64,000 nucleotides of DNA, from the NCBI RefSeq assembly GCF_013256425.1, contig NZ_CP053904.1:806001-870000 (forward strand), given 5' to 3'. A program made the translations under genes and the position numbers. Every line of letters starts with the position of its first letter. Positions within the stretch are counted from its first letter, which is position 1. Below the pieces are notes generated by a model that worked only from the letters and a program-made list of their open reading frames with translations, was not told the DNA's origin and searched no databases. Shown piece by piece: positions 28,481-37,522 of this stretch. This stretch comes from Hymenobacter sp. BRD67. GTDB lineage: Bacteria > Bacteroidota > Bacteroidia > Cytophagales > Hymenobacteraceae.

Positions 28481-30601
28481 CTACCAGCGCCACGCCACCA
28501 GTGCCCCGGTGTAGTAGTTGCGCCCCGGCGCCGGCTGAAAGTAGCGCCCGCCAAAGGCATTGAGGTCGTTGCCCAGGCTATATCGTATATTTGCTATATT
28601 ATCGAGTCCGCCGTATATATCTACGTTCAGCTTTGCAAATAGCGTATGCCGCCACCCGGCGCGGCTGCCAAAAACCCAGTAGCCGGCCGCGTAGTCGGTG
28701 TTGGCATCGTTGAGGGGTAGCGTCGACTGGTGGCTGACCGTCGGGCTCAGGTAAAAGCCCAGCTGCTGCGTAAAGTCGAGCCCCGCGCTGAGCGTGTGCG
28801 GCGCGGTGCCCGTAAGCTGGTTGCCGCCGTAGTTCTGCCCCGTGGCCGACTCATAAGTGCCGAAGCGGAAGTGATTGTAGGCGTAGCTGGTCCAGGCGCG
28901 CAGGCTGTTGCCAGCCGTTGTCACGTTGCCGGAATTCAGCGCTGCCGGCTCCGGCCGCCAGAGGTAGCCACTCAGGGCCACTTCGGCCCCGCGCTGGTGC
29001 GTGGTGCCCGAGTTGGCAAACAGTTGCACGCCCTGGGCATCGGAGCGCGAGACGATAGTGTTGGCTAATTCGAGGTCGAACAGAGCCACGTCAAACGTCA
29101 GGCGCTGGTGCAGCAGCGCCCCCCGGCCGCCTACCTCGTAGCTGGTGCCGCGCTCGGCCTGCAAGCCCTGGCTGATGGTGCCATCGGAAGGCCGCAGCTC
29201 AGCCTCGGTAGGCGGCGAAAAGCCCGTGCTCACGCTGGCATAGACCGAAATTTCGGAAGTTAGCTCTTTCAGCAGCGCCACGCGCGGCGACACCTGCGGC
29301 CGAAAATCCTGGGTTACCACGTAGCCGGTCGGGTTCGTTGCGGCCGATGACACGCGGGCAATCTGGTAGCGCAGGCGGTTGTAGCTGGCCCCGGCCGTGA
29401 GGAGCAGTCCGGCCGGCAGCTCGTAGTCGGCCTGCGCAAAAGCGAAGCCCGTACGCGTTGTTATCTCGTCGTCGTAGCGCAGGGTAGTAGGGGCGCCGCC
29501 CACGTTGAGGTAGCTGCGCGAGTCGGTAAAGGAAGCCTGAAACTCGCCGCCGCCCTGCACCCGCAGCGTGTGCCTGGCCAGCGTGCCCCGGTAGCTAAGG
29601 GCCATGCGGCCGCCGCCCTCCAGCTTGGCATCCCGCTCCCAATCAACCAGGTAGGGCGTTTGAATGCTGCTGGCCCGGCCGTAGAGGGTGGTCGTTGTAC
29701 TCCAGCCATCCGAAAATCTATATTCGTGGGTAGCCCCAAGCAAGCCGGTCTGCGAAGCATAATAAGCCTGCTGCGCCACCGTGCCCGGCCCGGCCGGCGT
29801 GCTGGGTCGCGCCTGGCGCGGGTCGTGCTCCAGCTCGGCGCGGGTGAGGCCACCGGGCAGCTGGTAATTGATATCGGTATAAAGCGCGTGCAAGGATAAG
29901 GTCTGCCTGGCCGAAGGGCTTACTTCGCCATCCAGGGCAAAGACCTCGCGGCGCAGGGCACTGTGCTGGCGGTAGCCGTCGAGGCTTTGGTGCGCATACT
30001 GGGCGCGCCAGTAGTCGCTGCCTTTGCCGCTGGCTTCGGCAGTGGCCGTAAAGCGCTGAAAACCAAACGAGCCCGCCGAGTAGCCCGCCTGGGCCTGGCT
30101 GGTGCCCGGCTGCGGCCGGCGGTTCTCGAGGCGTATTACGCCGCCCGTGCCCGCCCCGTATACGCTGCCCGCCGGCCCCTTCAGCACCTCAATGCGCCCT
30201 AGCTGCGATGGGTCGAGTAGGTTGAGCTGGGTGGTGCCGTTGGCTTCCGTAAAGGGAATATCGAAGTAATACATTTTGACATTGCGTACCCCAAAAGGCG
30301 AGCGCAGCGTGCTGCCTCGCACGCTGATGCGGTAGCTGGCAGTGGCCCGCTCTTCGAGGCGCACGCCCGGCAGCGTATTCACGGCCGAAGTCAGCGAGCT
30401 TTCATTAAAGCGCTCAATAGTGGTATTGTCGATAACCCCCACGCCGGCGGCCGTGCGGCGTAGCGGCAGCCGCTGGCCGTAGCCTACCACCGTGGCGCCA
30501 GGCAAAAGACGGGTAGTAGTATCGGCAGGGGCCGGAGTCTGGGCGGCCAGGCGTAAAGCCGGCAAACCCAGCGCAGCCGCCAGTAAGTAGCGAAGCAGCA
30601 T
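28481..30601 (-). CDS. TonB-dependent outer-membrane receptor (siderophore/metal type)
   Basis: A 706-residue receptor with a signal peptide ending LRLAAQ. The plug domain (about 35-160) carries LPGVRLEERATASYRISVRGSTLRSPFGVRNVKMYYFDIPF and RIEVLKGPAGSVYGAGTGGVIRLEN. The barrel ends in the aromatic ALVAWRW. It lacks the long carboxypeptidase-like N-terminal domain and SusD partner of the locus at 1-8137, so it resembles FecA/iron-siderophore receptors rather than SusC. Uptake of a ferric chelate or vitamin is likely, but no synthesis or ABC genes lie nearby. No Fur-like site was identified. Confidence 0.9.
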   Translation of the reverse strand: MLLRYLLAAALGLPALRLAAQTPAPADTTTRLLPGATVVGYGQRLPLRRTAAGVGVIDNTTIERFNESSLTSAVNTLPGVRLEERATASYRISVRGSTLRSPFGVRNVKMYYFDIPFTEANGTTQLNLLDPSQLGRIEVLKGPAGSVYGAGTGGVIRLENRRPQPGTSQAQAGYSAGSFGFQRFTATAEASGKGSDYWRAQYAHQSLDGYRQHSALRREVFALDGEVSPSARQTLSLHALYTDINYQLPGGLTRAELEHDPRQARPSTPAGPGTVAQQAYYASQTGLLGATHEYRFSDGWSTTTTLYGRASSIQTPYLVDWERDAKLEGGGRMALSYRGTLARHTLRVQGGGEFQASFTDSRSYLNVGGAPTTLRYDDEITTRTGFAFAQADYELPAGLLLTAGASYNRLRYQIARVSSAATNPTGYVVTQDFRPQVSPRVALLKELTSEISVYASVSTGFSPPTEAELRPSDGTISQGLQAERGTSYEVGGRGALLHQRLTFDVALFDLELANTIVSRSDAQGVQLFANSGTTHQRGAEVALSGYLWRPEPAALNSGNVTTAGNSLRAWTSYAYNHFRFGTYESATGQNYGGNQLTGTAPHTLSAGLDFTQQLGFYLSPTVSHQSTLPLNDANTDYAAGYWVFGSRAGWRHTLFAKLNVDIYGGLDNIANIRYSLGNDLNAFGGRYFQPAPGRNYYTGALVAWRW

Positions 30602-30677
30602 AAGCTCGTGGAGTATGGTTGTCGCAATCGGTGCGTCAGGCAGAAGTTTAAGCCCGAATGCTAAAGGCTATAACGTG

Positions 30678-30713
30678 GAAAAAGGATTTCGGCAACTACC
30701 GAAATCCTTTTTC
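30678..30713 (-). terminator. Rho-independent terminator of the ClC gene
   Basis: A 15-bp perfect stem including A/T runs (30678-30692 with 30699-30713, loop CAACTA), so it is bidirectional. It lies 59 bp past the ClC stop and upstream of the TonB receptor start. Confidence 0.9.
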
Positions 30714-30771
30714 TGTGTCCGGCAACTGACGCCCTCCCGATAAGGCAGGTTGGCCGCCGGATAAGGAGCTC

Positions 30772-32661
30772 CTACGCTTCCGTGCGCTGCTTTTGGAACA
30801 GGGCCTGGCCGCGCAGCAGCACGCGCAGGCTCTTGCGCTTGAGCAGGATGTGCGGCGCTCTTTTATTATCGTCTTCGAGGCGATTTTTATAGGCCGCCAG
30901 AATGTCGCGGTACGAGATAATGCCGCTCACCTGCGGCAGGGTGCCGCTCGATACCACCGGCAGCACATCCACGTTTTCGCGGGCCATGCGCTCTACGGCC
31001 GTGCGCAGCGAGTCGGTGGCCAGCACCGCGGCCGTGCGTGGCTGCAGCAGCGTGCTGATAGGCGCATTGTCGTCGGAATGCCAGCCGGCCAGCGTTACGA
31101 GGCTCACAATACCGGCAAAAGTGCCGTCGGGGTTCACCGTAACCAGGTGCGGCGTGGTGCGCTCGGGCTCGCGCTCGCTCCATTCGCGCACCTCACCAAT
31201 AGTGTTGTCGGTGCTGATAGCGAGCATATTGCCTTGTAACACCCGCTCCACATTGACTTTGTCGAGCAGGTCGGGCTCGTAGTCTACGGGCGTTTTAACG
31301 CCCCGGCGTGCTATTTTCTCGGTCATGATGGTATTGCCCATCAGCAGAAAAGACACCAGGTAAGCGCCCGTGCACGCGCCCAGCAACGGCAGCAGGGCCT
31401 GCGCCTGCCCCGTCGACTCCACGGCAAACACGATGGAGGTAAGCAGCGCCCGCGATGCCCCCGCAAACATAGCGGCCATGCCCACCAGCGCCGCCAGCGG
31501 CAGCACAATATCGGAGGCCGGGAAAAAGTGGCGGATAGCCACGCCCAGCAACGCCCCCGTAGCCCCGCCAATGGTTAAGAGCGGAGCCAGCGTGCCGCCC
31601 GAGGTGCCGCTGCCCAGCGAGATGGCCCACGAGGCAAACTTCAGAAAGCACAAGGCCAGCAGCAGGCTCAGCGGCGCATTACCCGACAAGACTGTCGAGA
31701 TATTCTCGTAGCCTACGCCCAGGGTGTGCGGGGCAAAATAGCCGATGATGCCCACTGCCAGGCCGCCCAGCGCCGGCCACCAGGCCCAGTGAATGGGCAG
31801 CTCTTCAAATAAATCCTCGACAAAATATACTATTTTGGTAATGATAACTGAGGCCAGGCCGACCAGCAGACCGATGATACTGTAGGTAGCCAGCGCGCCG
31901 TTGCTGGGAGCCGCCAGGGCGGGCATCGCAAATACGGGCCCTTGCTCGAAGAGCAAGTGGTGACCAGCCGCGCCGGTAATGCAGGCCAGCGCTACCGGCA
32001 GCAGCGAACGGGGCGAAAACTCAAACAGCAGCAGCTCGATAGCCAGAAAAACGGCCGCGATGGGGGTGCCGAAAATAGCCGACATGCCCGCCGTAGCGCC
32101 CGCTGCCAGCAGCACCTTGCGCTCGTGGTGCGTTATGTTGATGAGCTGGCCCAGCGTGGAGCCCAGCGCGCCGCCCGTAGCGATAATCGGCCCCTCAGCC
32201 CCAAACGGACCACCCGTACCAATCGACACCGCTGCCGATAGCGGCTTGAGGTACATGATAGAAGGCTTTATCCGGCTCTGGTTGGTCAGAATCTGCTCCA
32301 TGGCCTCCGGAATGCCGTGGCCCCGAATGGCTTTGGAGCCATAGATGGCCATGAGGCCGACTACCAGTCCGCCCAGGGCCGGCATGACTATCACCCACAG
32401 GCCGAGATGGTTATCGGCCGGGCTGTGATAAGCAAGGGAAGCTTCGCCGTGAAAAACCAGGTTCGTTACGAGATTTATCAGGTAAACCAGGCCCCGCGCC
32501 AGCACGCTGATAGTGATAGCAACTAATACGGCCAGCGCCGAAATTCGTACCAGTCGCTGCTTGTCGGGCGCAACGCGCGGCCGCACGCCGTCGTCGGCCA
32601 GGGTAGAATCGAGAGAAGGCGCAATAGGAATGCCCACATGGGCTAACTCAGGGTGTCTCAT
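30772..32661 (-). CDS. ClC-family chloride channel/antiporter with C-terminal CBS pair
   Basis: A 629-residue membrane protein. Ten or more helices span residues 40-440, with selectivity-filter motifs GTGGPFGAEGPI (the gating glutamate is in GAEGP) and GTSGGTLAPLL in place of the usual GxFxP. Two CBS domains occupy about 465-590 (for example SISTDNTIGEVREW..., PISTLLQPRTAAVLATDSLRTAVERM). Such proteins exchange or conduct chloride (or fluoride), with the CBS pair sensing nucleotides or ionic strength. Whether it is a channel or an exchanger is not decided: the proton glutamate typical of exchangers was not located with confidence. It is single-gene with its own terminator. Confidence 0.93.
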   Translation of the reverse strand: MRHPELAHVGIPIAPSLDSTLADDGVRPRVAPDKQRLVRISALAVLVAITISVLARGLVYLINLVTNLVFHGEASLAYHSPADNHLGLWVIVMPALGGLVVGLMAIYGSKAIRGHGIPEAMEQILTNQSRIKPSIMYLKPLSAAVSIGTGGPFGAEGPIIATGGALGSTLGQLINITHHERKVLLAAGATAGMSAIFGTPIAAVFLAIELLLFEFSPRSLLPVALACITGAAGHHLLFEQGPVFAMPALAAPSNGALATYSIIGLLVGLASVIITKIVYFVEDLFEELPIHWAWWPALGGLAVGIIGYFAPHTLGVGYENISTVLSGNAPLSLLLALCFLKFASWAISLGSGTSGGTLAPLLTIGGATGALLGVAIRHFFPASDIVLPLAALVGMAAMFAGASRALLTSIVFAVESTGQAQALLPLLGACTGAYLVSFLLMGNTIMTEKIARRGVKTPVDYEPDLLDKVNVERVLQGNMLAISTDNTIGEVREWSEREPERTTPHLVTVNPDGTFAGIVSLVTLAGWHSDDNAPISTLLQPRTAAVLATDSLRTAVERMARENVDVLPVVSSGTLPQVSGIISYRDILAAYKNRLEDDNKRAPHILLKRKSLRVLLRGQALFQKQRTEA

Positions 32662-32828
32662 AAGGCAAATGTCAGCGCCGGTACCGCAGGTAAAGATGAA
32701 GCCTGAGCTGCACCAGTACGCCTGCTACATAAACGGTAAGTAGGTAAAAAAGGACAATAAGCAGCGTGCCAATCGGCTAGTGGCTCACTTTACTGTGGAG
32801 CTTAAGCCGATGCCCGGAGCAGACATGC

Positions 32829-33956
32829 TCAGGCGCTTACGGCCGGCCTGTGTACCGTGCCGGCCCGCTCGCGCAATGGCCGGCCCTGCCGATTGCTGTG
32901 CCGCGCCTGTATTTCGGCCACGATGGCCAGCGCAATCTCCTCGGGCGTTTCGCTGCCCAAATCGAGGCCAATGGGACTGTGTAGGCGCTGCTGTAGCTGC
33001 GCAAGCTGCGTAGCGGGGGCGTCGGCCAACTCGGCGAGCAGCCGCTGGGCTTTCAGCCGTGGGCCCAGCAAGCCGATATAGGGCGCTGGCGAAGCCAGTA
33101 GGGTTTGCAGGGCAGCCAGGTCGTAGGCGTAGTTGTGGCTCAGCAGCACGTGGTAAGCCAGCGGGTCGGGCGTGGCGGCTTCCAGCTCACGCACGGGCAC
33201 AAGGCGCACCGCCGCCGCCTCGGGGAAGCGGGCCGGAGTAGCCAGATTGGGCCGGCCATCGACCACCACAATGTGCCAGCCGAGCGAAGCCGCCAGATGC
33301 ACCAGCGGCTGGGCATCGTTGCCGGCACCGTACACCACCAGGCGCAGCGGCGGCGTCAGCACTTCGAGCAGTACCCGCACCGGTCCGGCCTCGGTGGCCA
33401 GGTCGAGTACCCGGGACTGGCCCTGGGCCAGCGTGGCGCGGGCCGCTTCGGCCAGCGGGGCGGCCAGCAGCGGCGTACCCCGCACCACGCCCGTGTCGGT
33501 GAGCAGCACGCGCTGGCCCACGGCGGCTTTCAGGCCGCTGGCGTCGGTTTCAAATACGGTGGCCAGCACGGCCGGCGCGGGATGACGGGCAAAATCGCGC
33601 AGGATTTCCAGCGGATTCTGAATATCGTGAAAGTCTAATGGTTCGAGCAGTATGCGCACCACCCCCTGGCAGCCGGGGCCAAGGCCGTGGCGCGGGTCGT
33701 CCTCATCGCGGGTATCGTAGGTTACCAGCGCCGGCTCACCCTTGGCCATCGCCCGCCGCGCCCGCTGGCGGGCATCGCCCTCGAGGCAGCCGCCGCTGAT
33801 GGCCCCGGTCAGCTCGCCGTCTTCGGTCACGAGCATGCGCGCGCCGGGCCGGCGGTAGGCCGAGCCTACTACCTCCACTACCGTAGCAAGGGCGCAGGGC
33901 CGGCTGGCTGTGCGGTGCTGGTCGTAGGCGAGGAACAGGCGTTGGAGCTCGGTCAT
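32829..33956 (-). CDS. XdhC/CoxI family molybdenum-cofactor maturation factor
   Basis: A 375-residue protein. The N-terminal XdhC/CoxI domain has SAYRRPGARMLVTEDGELTGAISGGCLEGDA. A Rossmann-like XdhC_C domain (about 215-345) has VVYGAGNDAQPLVHLAASLGWHIVVVDGR and LLSHNYAYDLAALQ. Such proteins bind and sulfurate or hand over molybdenum cofactor for xanthine-dehydrogenase-family enzymes. The only candidate client here is the PaoABC-like operon at 38977-42867, about 5 kb away and on the same strand, so it is probably that enzyme's dedicated maturation factor (PaoD role). The AraC gene is divergently transcribed, with 126 bp between. Confidence 0.9.
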   Translation of the reverse strand: MTELQRLFLAYDQHRTASRPCALATVVEVVGSAYRRPGARMLVTEDGELTGAISGGCLEGDARQRARRAMAKGEPALVTYDTRDEDDPRHGLGPGCQGVVRILLEPLDFHDIQNPLEILRDFARHPAPAVLATVFETDASGLKAAVGQRVLLTDTGVVRGTPLLAAPLAEAARATLAQGQSRVLDLATEAGPVRVLLEVLTPPLRLVVYGAGNDAQPLVHLAASLGWHIVVVDGRPNLATPARFPEAAAVRLVPVRELEAATPDPLAYHVLLSHNYAYDLAALQTLLASPAPYIGLLGPRLKAQRLLAELADAPATQLAQLQQRLHSPIGLDLGSETPEEIALAIVAEIQARHSNRQGRPLRERAGTVHRPAVSA

Positions 33957-34082
33957 GGGGCAGGCGGGTTAGGGGAGGCAGTACGCCCGGTAGGAGGGCG
34001 GGGTTATGTAAACCGCCCAGCCGAAAGCGGGGTTTCCGGCCGGACGCACCCAACCGGCCAGCGGCGCGTAAATTGTCCTTGC

Positions 34083-34985
34083 ATGACTGCCACCATCCCC
34101 GTTTTTCAGCTAGCTGCCCTCACCGAGCCCGCCGCAACTCCGGCGGCGGTATTCTTTCTGGGGCCGAACTCCGCGCCGGCACACTTGCCTATCAACCTGC
34201 CGTACCGCAGCGATTACTACAAAATCGGCCTCTGCCTACGCGGCAGCGCCCGCCTGCAGGTCAACCTGGAAACCTACGATATCGGCCCCCATTCCCTGAT
34301 GCTGCTCTCGCCGTATGTTATTAAGCAGTGGCCGTTTATGTCGACCAATTTGGAGGCCCTGAGCATCTTTTTTGCCAGGGAATTCATTACGGCCAACAGT
34401 AGTCTGAACCTGGACACGTTCGCTTTTTTTGAGCGCGATGCCCGACACGTCGTGGCGCTGCTGCCCGCGCAGGCCGAGGCCATCGCGGCCCTGCTGCCCG
34501 CGCAGGCCGAGGCCATCGCGGCCCTGCTGCAGGTCATCGAGCAGAAGTACGACGCGCCGCACGCCTACCGCGAGGAGATTTTACGCAGCCTGCTTCATAT
34601 TTTGCTGCACGAAACTGCGCCCATCTACAGTGCGCAGCACGTGTCGTCGGGTGCTATCCAAACCCGCAGCCAGCTGATTGCCGCTGGGTTTAAGAAGCTC
34701 GTCAACCGCCACTACGCCACCGAGCGCAGCCTGGCGTTTTATGCCAACAAGCTTTGCATCACGCCCAAGCACCTCGCCGAAACCGTGAAGGAAGTTACCG
34801 GCAAGCGCGCCATGGAGTGGCTGACCGAGGCCGTACTGCTCGAAGCCACCGTGCTGCTGCAAAACCCGGCCTTATCCATTAGTCAGATTGCCGATACCCT
34901 GCACTTTTTCGACCAGTCCACATTCGGGCGGTTTTTTCGGAATAATACCGGCGTATCGCCGGCGAGCTACCGGCAGGGGTTGTGA
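34083..34985 (+). CDS. AraC-family transcriptional regulator
   Basis: A 300-residue regulator. A cupin-like sensing domain (about 20-130) is followed by a helical linker and a C-terminal double helix-turn-helix (about 205-298): SLAFYANKLCITPKHLAETVKEVTGK and LSISQIADTLHFFDQSTFGRFFRNNTGVSPASYRQ. The start at ATG 34083 follows a 126 bp region shared with xdhC. The linker contains an exact tandem duplication of 11 residues (LLPAQAEAIAA) encoded by a 33-bp direct repeat at 34458-34523. It may control the divergent xdhC gene or the SDR gene downstream (35128). Confidence 0.92.
   Translation: MTATIPVFQLAALTEPAATPAAVFFLGPNSAPAHLPINLPYRSDYYKIGLCLRGSARLQVNLETYDIGPHSLMLLSPYVIKQWPFMSTNLEALSIFFAREFITANSSLNLDTFAFFERDARHVVALLPAQAEAIAALLPAQAEAIAALLQVIEQKYDAPHAYREEILRSLLHILLHETAPIYSAQHVSSGAIQTRSQLIAAGFKKLVNRHYATERSLAFYANKLCITPKHLAETVKEVTGKRAMEWLTEAVLLEATVLLQNPALSISQIADTLHFFDQSTFGRFFRNNTGVSPASYRQGL
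34458..34523 (+). repeat. Exact 33-bp tandem duplication inside the AraC regulator
   Basis: Bases 34458-34490 and 34491-34523 are identical and in frame, adding 11 residues to the helical linker. This looks like a slippage or replication duplication that keeps the frame. Confidence 0.9.
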
Positions 34986-35033
34986 GCAGTAGCGCAGACT
35001 TTCAGTACGCCAGTATACCTAACGCCCTCCCTC

Positions 35034-35050
35034 GCGGACTAAAAGTCCGC
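35034..35050. repeat. GCGGACTxxxAGTCCGC palindromic dispersed repeat
   Basis: A perfect 17-nt palindrome GCGGACTAAAAGTCCGC, with a degenerate partner arm upstream (34990-35012). The same core recurs at 36203-36219 and, slightly altered, at 36241-36259, so the SDR gene 35128-36015 is bracketed by this family. Confidence 0.75.
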
Positions 35051-35127
35051 GCTACCCCGTACTTCGGCCCAATCTTCCCGCCCTTTCGCCCTTTCAACCA
35101 CCCGCCCCCCCGCCGGAGCTTTGCCCC

Positions 35128-36015
35128 ATGAAAATCATTGTCACTGGTTCCCTCGGGAATATCAGCCTGCCGCTGGCCACCGCGCTGGTGCAGCAAGGCC
35201 ACAACGTCACGGTCATCAGCAGTCAGCCCGACCGGCGGGCCGCCATCGAAGCGCTGGGCGCCACCGCCGCCATCGGCTCGGTAGATGATGCCGACTTCCT
35301 GGCTGCCACCTTCGCTGGGGCGGAGGCCGTGTACGCCATGGTGCCGCCCGTCTACCGCGAGCCCGATTCGCGGGCCTATTTCCAGCGCATCGGCCGCCAC
35401 TATGCGCAGGCTATTCAGCAGGCGCGGGTGCCGCGGGTGGTGCAGCTCAGCTCCTGGGGCGCGCACCGCGACCACGGCACCGGCGGCATCCTCGGCTCGC
35501 ACGACGTGGAGGAAATTCTGGCGGCGGTGCCGGGCCTGGCGCTCACGCACCTGCGGCCTACCTCCTTCTACACCAACTACTACGGCTTCGTGGGTATGAT
35601 AAAAGGGGCGGGCTTCATGGGTGCTAACTGCGCCGGTGACCGCCCGGTGGCGCTGGTGCATCCCAGGGATATCGCCGCCGCCGCTGCCGAGGAGCTGACC
35701 AAACCCGCCACCGCTGCCGGCCGCACTATCCGCTACGTAGCCAGCGACGAGCGCACGCAAGCCGAAGTGGCCCAGGCCCTGGGCACCGCCATCGGCCGGC
35801 CCGACCTGCGCTGGGTAGCCTTCACCGACGAGCAAATGCGTGAAAACCTCCTCAAAAACGGCCTGCCCGCCAGCACCGCCGCCGACATCGTGGGCATCTA
35901 CGCCAGCATGAGCAGCGGCGCCCTCGGCGAAGACTACGAGCAGCACAAACCCACTCTGGGCCAGGTGAAGCTGGAGGATTTTGCGAAGGAGTTCGCCGCT
36001 GCTTTTAAGCAGTAG
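35128..36015 (+). CDS. NmrA-like NAD(P)-binding SDR
   Basis: A 295-residue atypical SDR. The N-terminal Rossmann motif is MKIIVTGSLGNISLPLATALVQQGHNVTVISS, a variant of the GxxGxxG fold (GSLGNIS). The later QLSSWGAHRDHGTGG and THLRPTSFYTNY segments match the NmrA/HSCARG-like group, and the catalytic Tyr-x-x-x-Lys is absent, as in that group. Members sense NADP redox state or reduce quinones. ATG 35128 starts directly at the Rossmann strand. It is bracketed by copies of the GCGGACT palindrome. No operon partner is evident. Function is assigned at family level only. Confidence 0.88.
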   Translation: MKIIVTGSLGNISLPLATALVQQGHNVTVISSQPDRRAAIEALGATAAIGSVDDADFLAATFAGAEAVYAMVPPVYREPDSRAYFQRIGRHYAQAIQQARVPRVVQLSSWGAHRDHGTGGILGSHDVEEILAAVPGLALTHLRPTSFYTNYYGFVGMIKGAGFMGANCAGDRPVALVHPRDIAAAAAEELTKPATAAGRTIRYVASDERTQAEVAQALGTAIGRPDLRWVAFTDEQMRENLLKNGLPASTAADIVGIYASMSSGALGEDYEQHKPTLGQVKLEDFAKEFAAAFKQ

Positions 36016-36112
36016 GGGTAATGTGGACTCCGGGCGTGAGCTCAATCAGCCGAGGCGCGTAGGCTAGATGGCCAGGGCGGCTTCAGAACGGGTTGAGAAC
36101 TTTAAAAGACCG

Positions 36113-36135
36113 TCATGCTGAGCTTGCCGAAGCAT
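36113..36135. repeat. Short REP-like motif TCATGCTGAGCTTGCCGAAGCATC
   Basis: This motif, close to TCATGCTGAGC(C/T)TG(C/T)CGAAGCA, also appears near 21545-21567. It resembles a common short repeat of Bacteroidota intergenic regions. The 461 bp gap 36016-36476 also contains the larger palindromic element and a candidate operator, and no coding sequence. Confidence 0.5.
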
Positions 36136-36161
36136 CGCACTCGCATCGTTTGGCTACCATG

Positions 36162-36290
36162 CTAAAGCGGTTTCGGAATCAGGGTAAGGCTGGTCAAGTA
36201 GCGCGGACTTTTAGTCCGCCAGTGCTCAGCATAGCAACGGGCGGACTAAAAGTCCACGCTACCGTACAGCGACTCCGAAACCGCGCTAAA
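36162..36290. repeat. Dispersed palindromic repeat, copy 4, with nested GCGGACT palindromes
   Basis: The outer arms CTAAAGCGGTTTCGGA and the reverse complement of TCCGAAACCGCGCTAAA form a ~129 bp inverted repeat. Two GCGGACT palindromes (36203-36219, 36241-36259) are nested within. The arms resemble the GAAGCGGTTTAGGAA family. Confidence 0.7.
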
Positions 36291-36385
36291 TGAAAGTATA
36301 CGCGAATTTATGCGTTGATACTGAGGTTCTTTTTAGAGCATTTAGGCAAAATCTTAACACTCTCTTTTATGGCTAAATGCGAACG

Positions 36386-36412
36386 ATGTATTTACATTAA
36401 ATGTATGTACAT
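36386..36412. promoter_or_regulatory. Tandem ATGTAxxTACAT palindromes, candidate operator
   Basis: Two 12-bp near-palindromes, ATGTATTTACAT (36386-36397) and ATGTATGTACAT (36401-36412), differ at one base and are spaced 15 bp apart (start to start). They lie 65 bp before the LLM oxidoreductase start, in an AT-rich stretch unlike the surrounding DNA. A dimeric repressor binding both sites is plausible. No such regulator gene is adjacent. Confidence 0.55.
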
Positions 36413-36476
36413 TTGTTGTCGAAGGCAGGTCCATTACTTTGGCCATGCTCCCCTAAACCTACTTTAGCCCAATCTG

Positions 36477-37496
36477 ATGGAAGTTGGAATCGATAGTTTT
36501 GCCTCGCACCTGCTCCAAAACGGGGGCGACCACCTGAGCGGCACCGAGGCCATGCGCCTGCTGCTCGAGCGCATTGAGCGGGCCGACCAGGTGGGGCTCG
36601 ACGTATTCGGCATCGGGGAGCACCACCGGGCCGAATACCTTGATTCAGCCACGGCCGTTATCCTGGCCGCTGCCGCCGCGCGCACCAAGCGCATTCGCCT
36701 CACCAGCGCCGTGACGGTGCTCTCGGCGGCCGACCCGGTGCGCGTGTTCCAGGAATTTGCCACGCTGGATTTGATTTCGCAGGGCCGCGCCGAAATGGTA
36801 GTCGGGCGCGGCTCGTCTACCGAGGCGTTTCCGCTCTTCGGCTTCAGCCTCAACGACTACGACGAGCTATTCAGCGAAAAGCTGGAGCTGCTGCTCACCA
36901 TCCGCGACCAGGAAAAAGTGCGCTGGCAGGGCCAGTACCGGCCCGCGCTCACCGGCCAGGGCGTGTATCCGCGGCCGGCGCAGGCCAGGCTGCCCATCTG
37001 GCTGGGGGTGGGCGGCACGCCCGAGTCGTTTGTGCGGGCTGGCACGCTGGGCCTGCCCCTGATGGTGGCCATCATCGGCGGCGACACCCATCGTTTCCGG
37101 CCGCTGGTAGACCTCTACCGCGAAGCCGGCCGCCGGGCCGGGCACGCCCCCGAGCAGCTCCAGGTGGGGCTGCACTCGCTGGGCTACGTGGCCCCCACCA
37201 CCGAAGAAGCCGTGGCCGATTTCGTGCCCGGCTACCTCGAAACGTTCAGCAAGCGCGCCCGCGAGCGGGGCGGCAGCGGCCTCACGCGGGCGCACTTCGA
37301 TATGCAGGCCGGCCCCCTGGGTGCCCTGCTGGTCGGCAACCCCGAAGAAGTAGCGGCCAAGATTCAGCGGCACAGCGAGGCGCTGGGCGGCATCTCCCGG
37401 GTGACGTTTCAAATGGATGTGGCTGTGCTGCCGCACCAAAAAATCCTCCGCGCCACCGAGCTGATTGGTACCCGCATAGCGCCGTTGCTACGCTAG
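36477..37496 (+). CDS. LLM-class flavin-dependent oxidoreductase
   Basis: A 339-residue bacterial-luciferase-like (beta/alpha)8 protein with conserved VFGIGEHHRAEYLDSATAVILAAAAARTKRIRLTSAVTVL and LISQGRAEMVVGRGS segments. These form the FMN/F420 and substrate face in this class. The C-terminal PLGALLVGNPEEVAAKIQRH and LGGISRVTFQMD regions are also typical. No flavin reductase or transport partner is nearby, so it may be a general monooxygenase or reductase for an uncharacterised substrate. A paired ATGTA palindrome lies 65 bp upstream, and a 16-bp hairpin follows the gene. Confidence 0.9.
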   Translation: MEVGIDSFASHLLQNGGDHLSGTEAMRLLLERIERADQVGLDVFGIGEHHRAEYLDSATAVILAAAAARTKRIRLTSAVTVLSAADPVRVFQEFATLDLISQGRAEMVVGRGSSTEAFPLFGFSLNDYDELFSEKLELLLTIRDQEKVRWQGQYRPALTGQGVYPRPAQARLPIWLGVGGTPESFVRAGTLGLPLMVAIIGGDTHRFRPLVDLYREAGRRAGHAPEQLQVGLHSLGYVAPTTEEAVADFVPGYLETFSKRARERGGSGLTRAHFDMQAGPLGALLVGNPEEVAAKIQRHSEALGGISRVTFQMDVAVLPHQKILRATELIGTRIAPLLR

Positions 37497-37522
37497 GTCA
37501 AAGCATAGCAAGTTAATAATAG

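Noticed and set aside
34458..34523. A CRISPR-like direct repeat
   Set aside because: Only two copies with no spacer, inside a coding frame: a tandem duplication, not an array. No cas genes are visible in the window.
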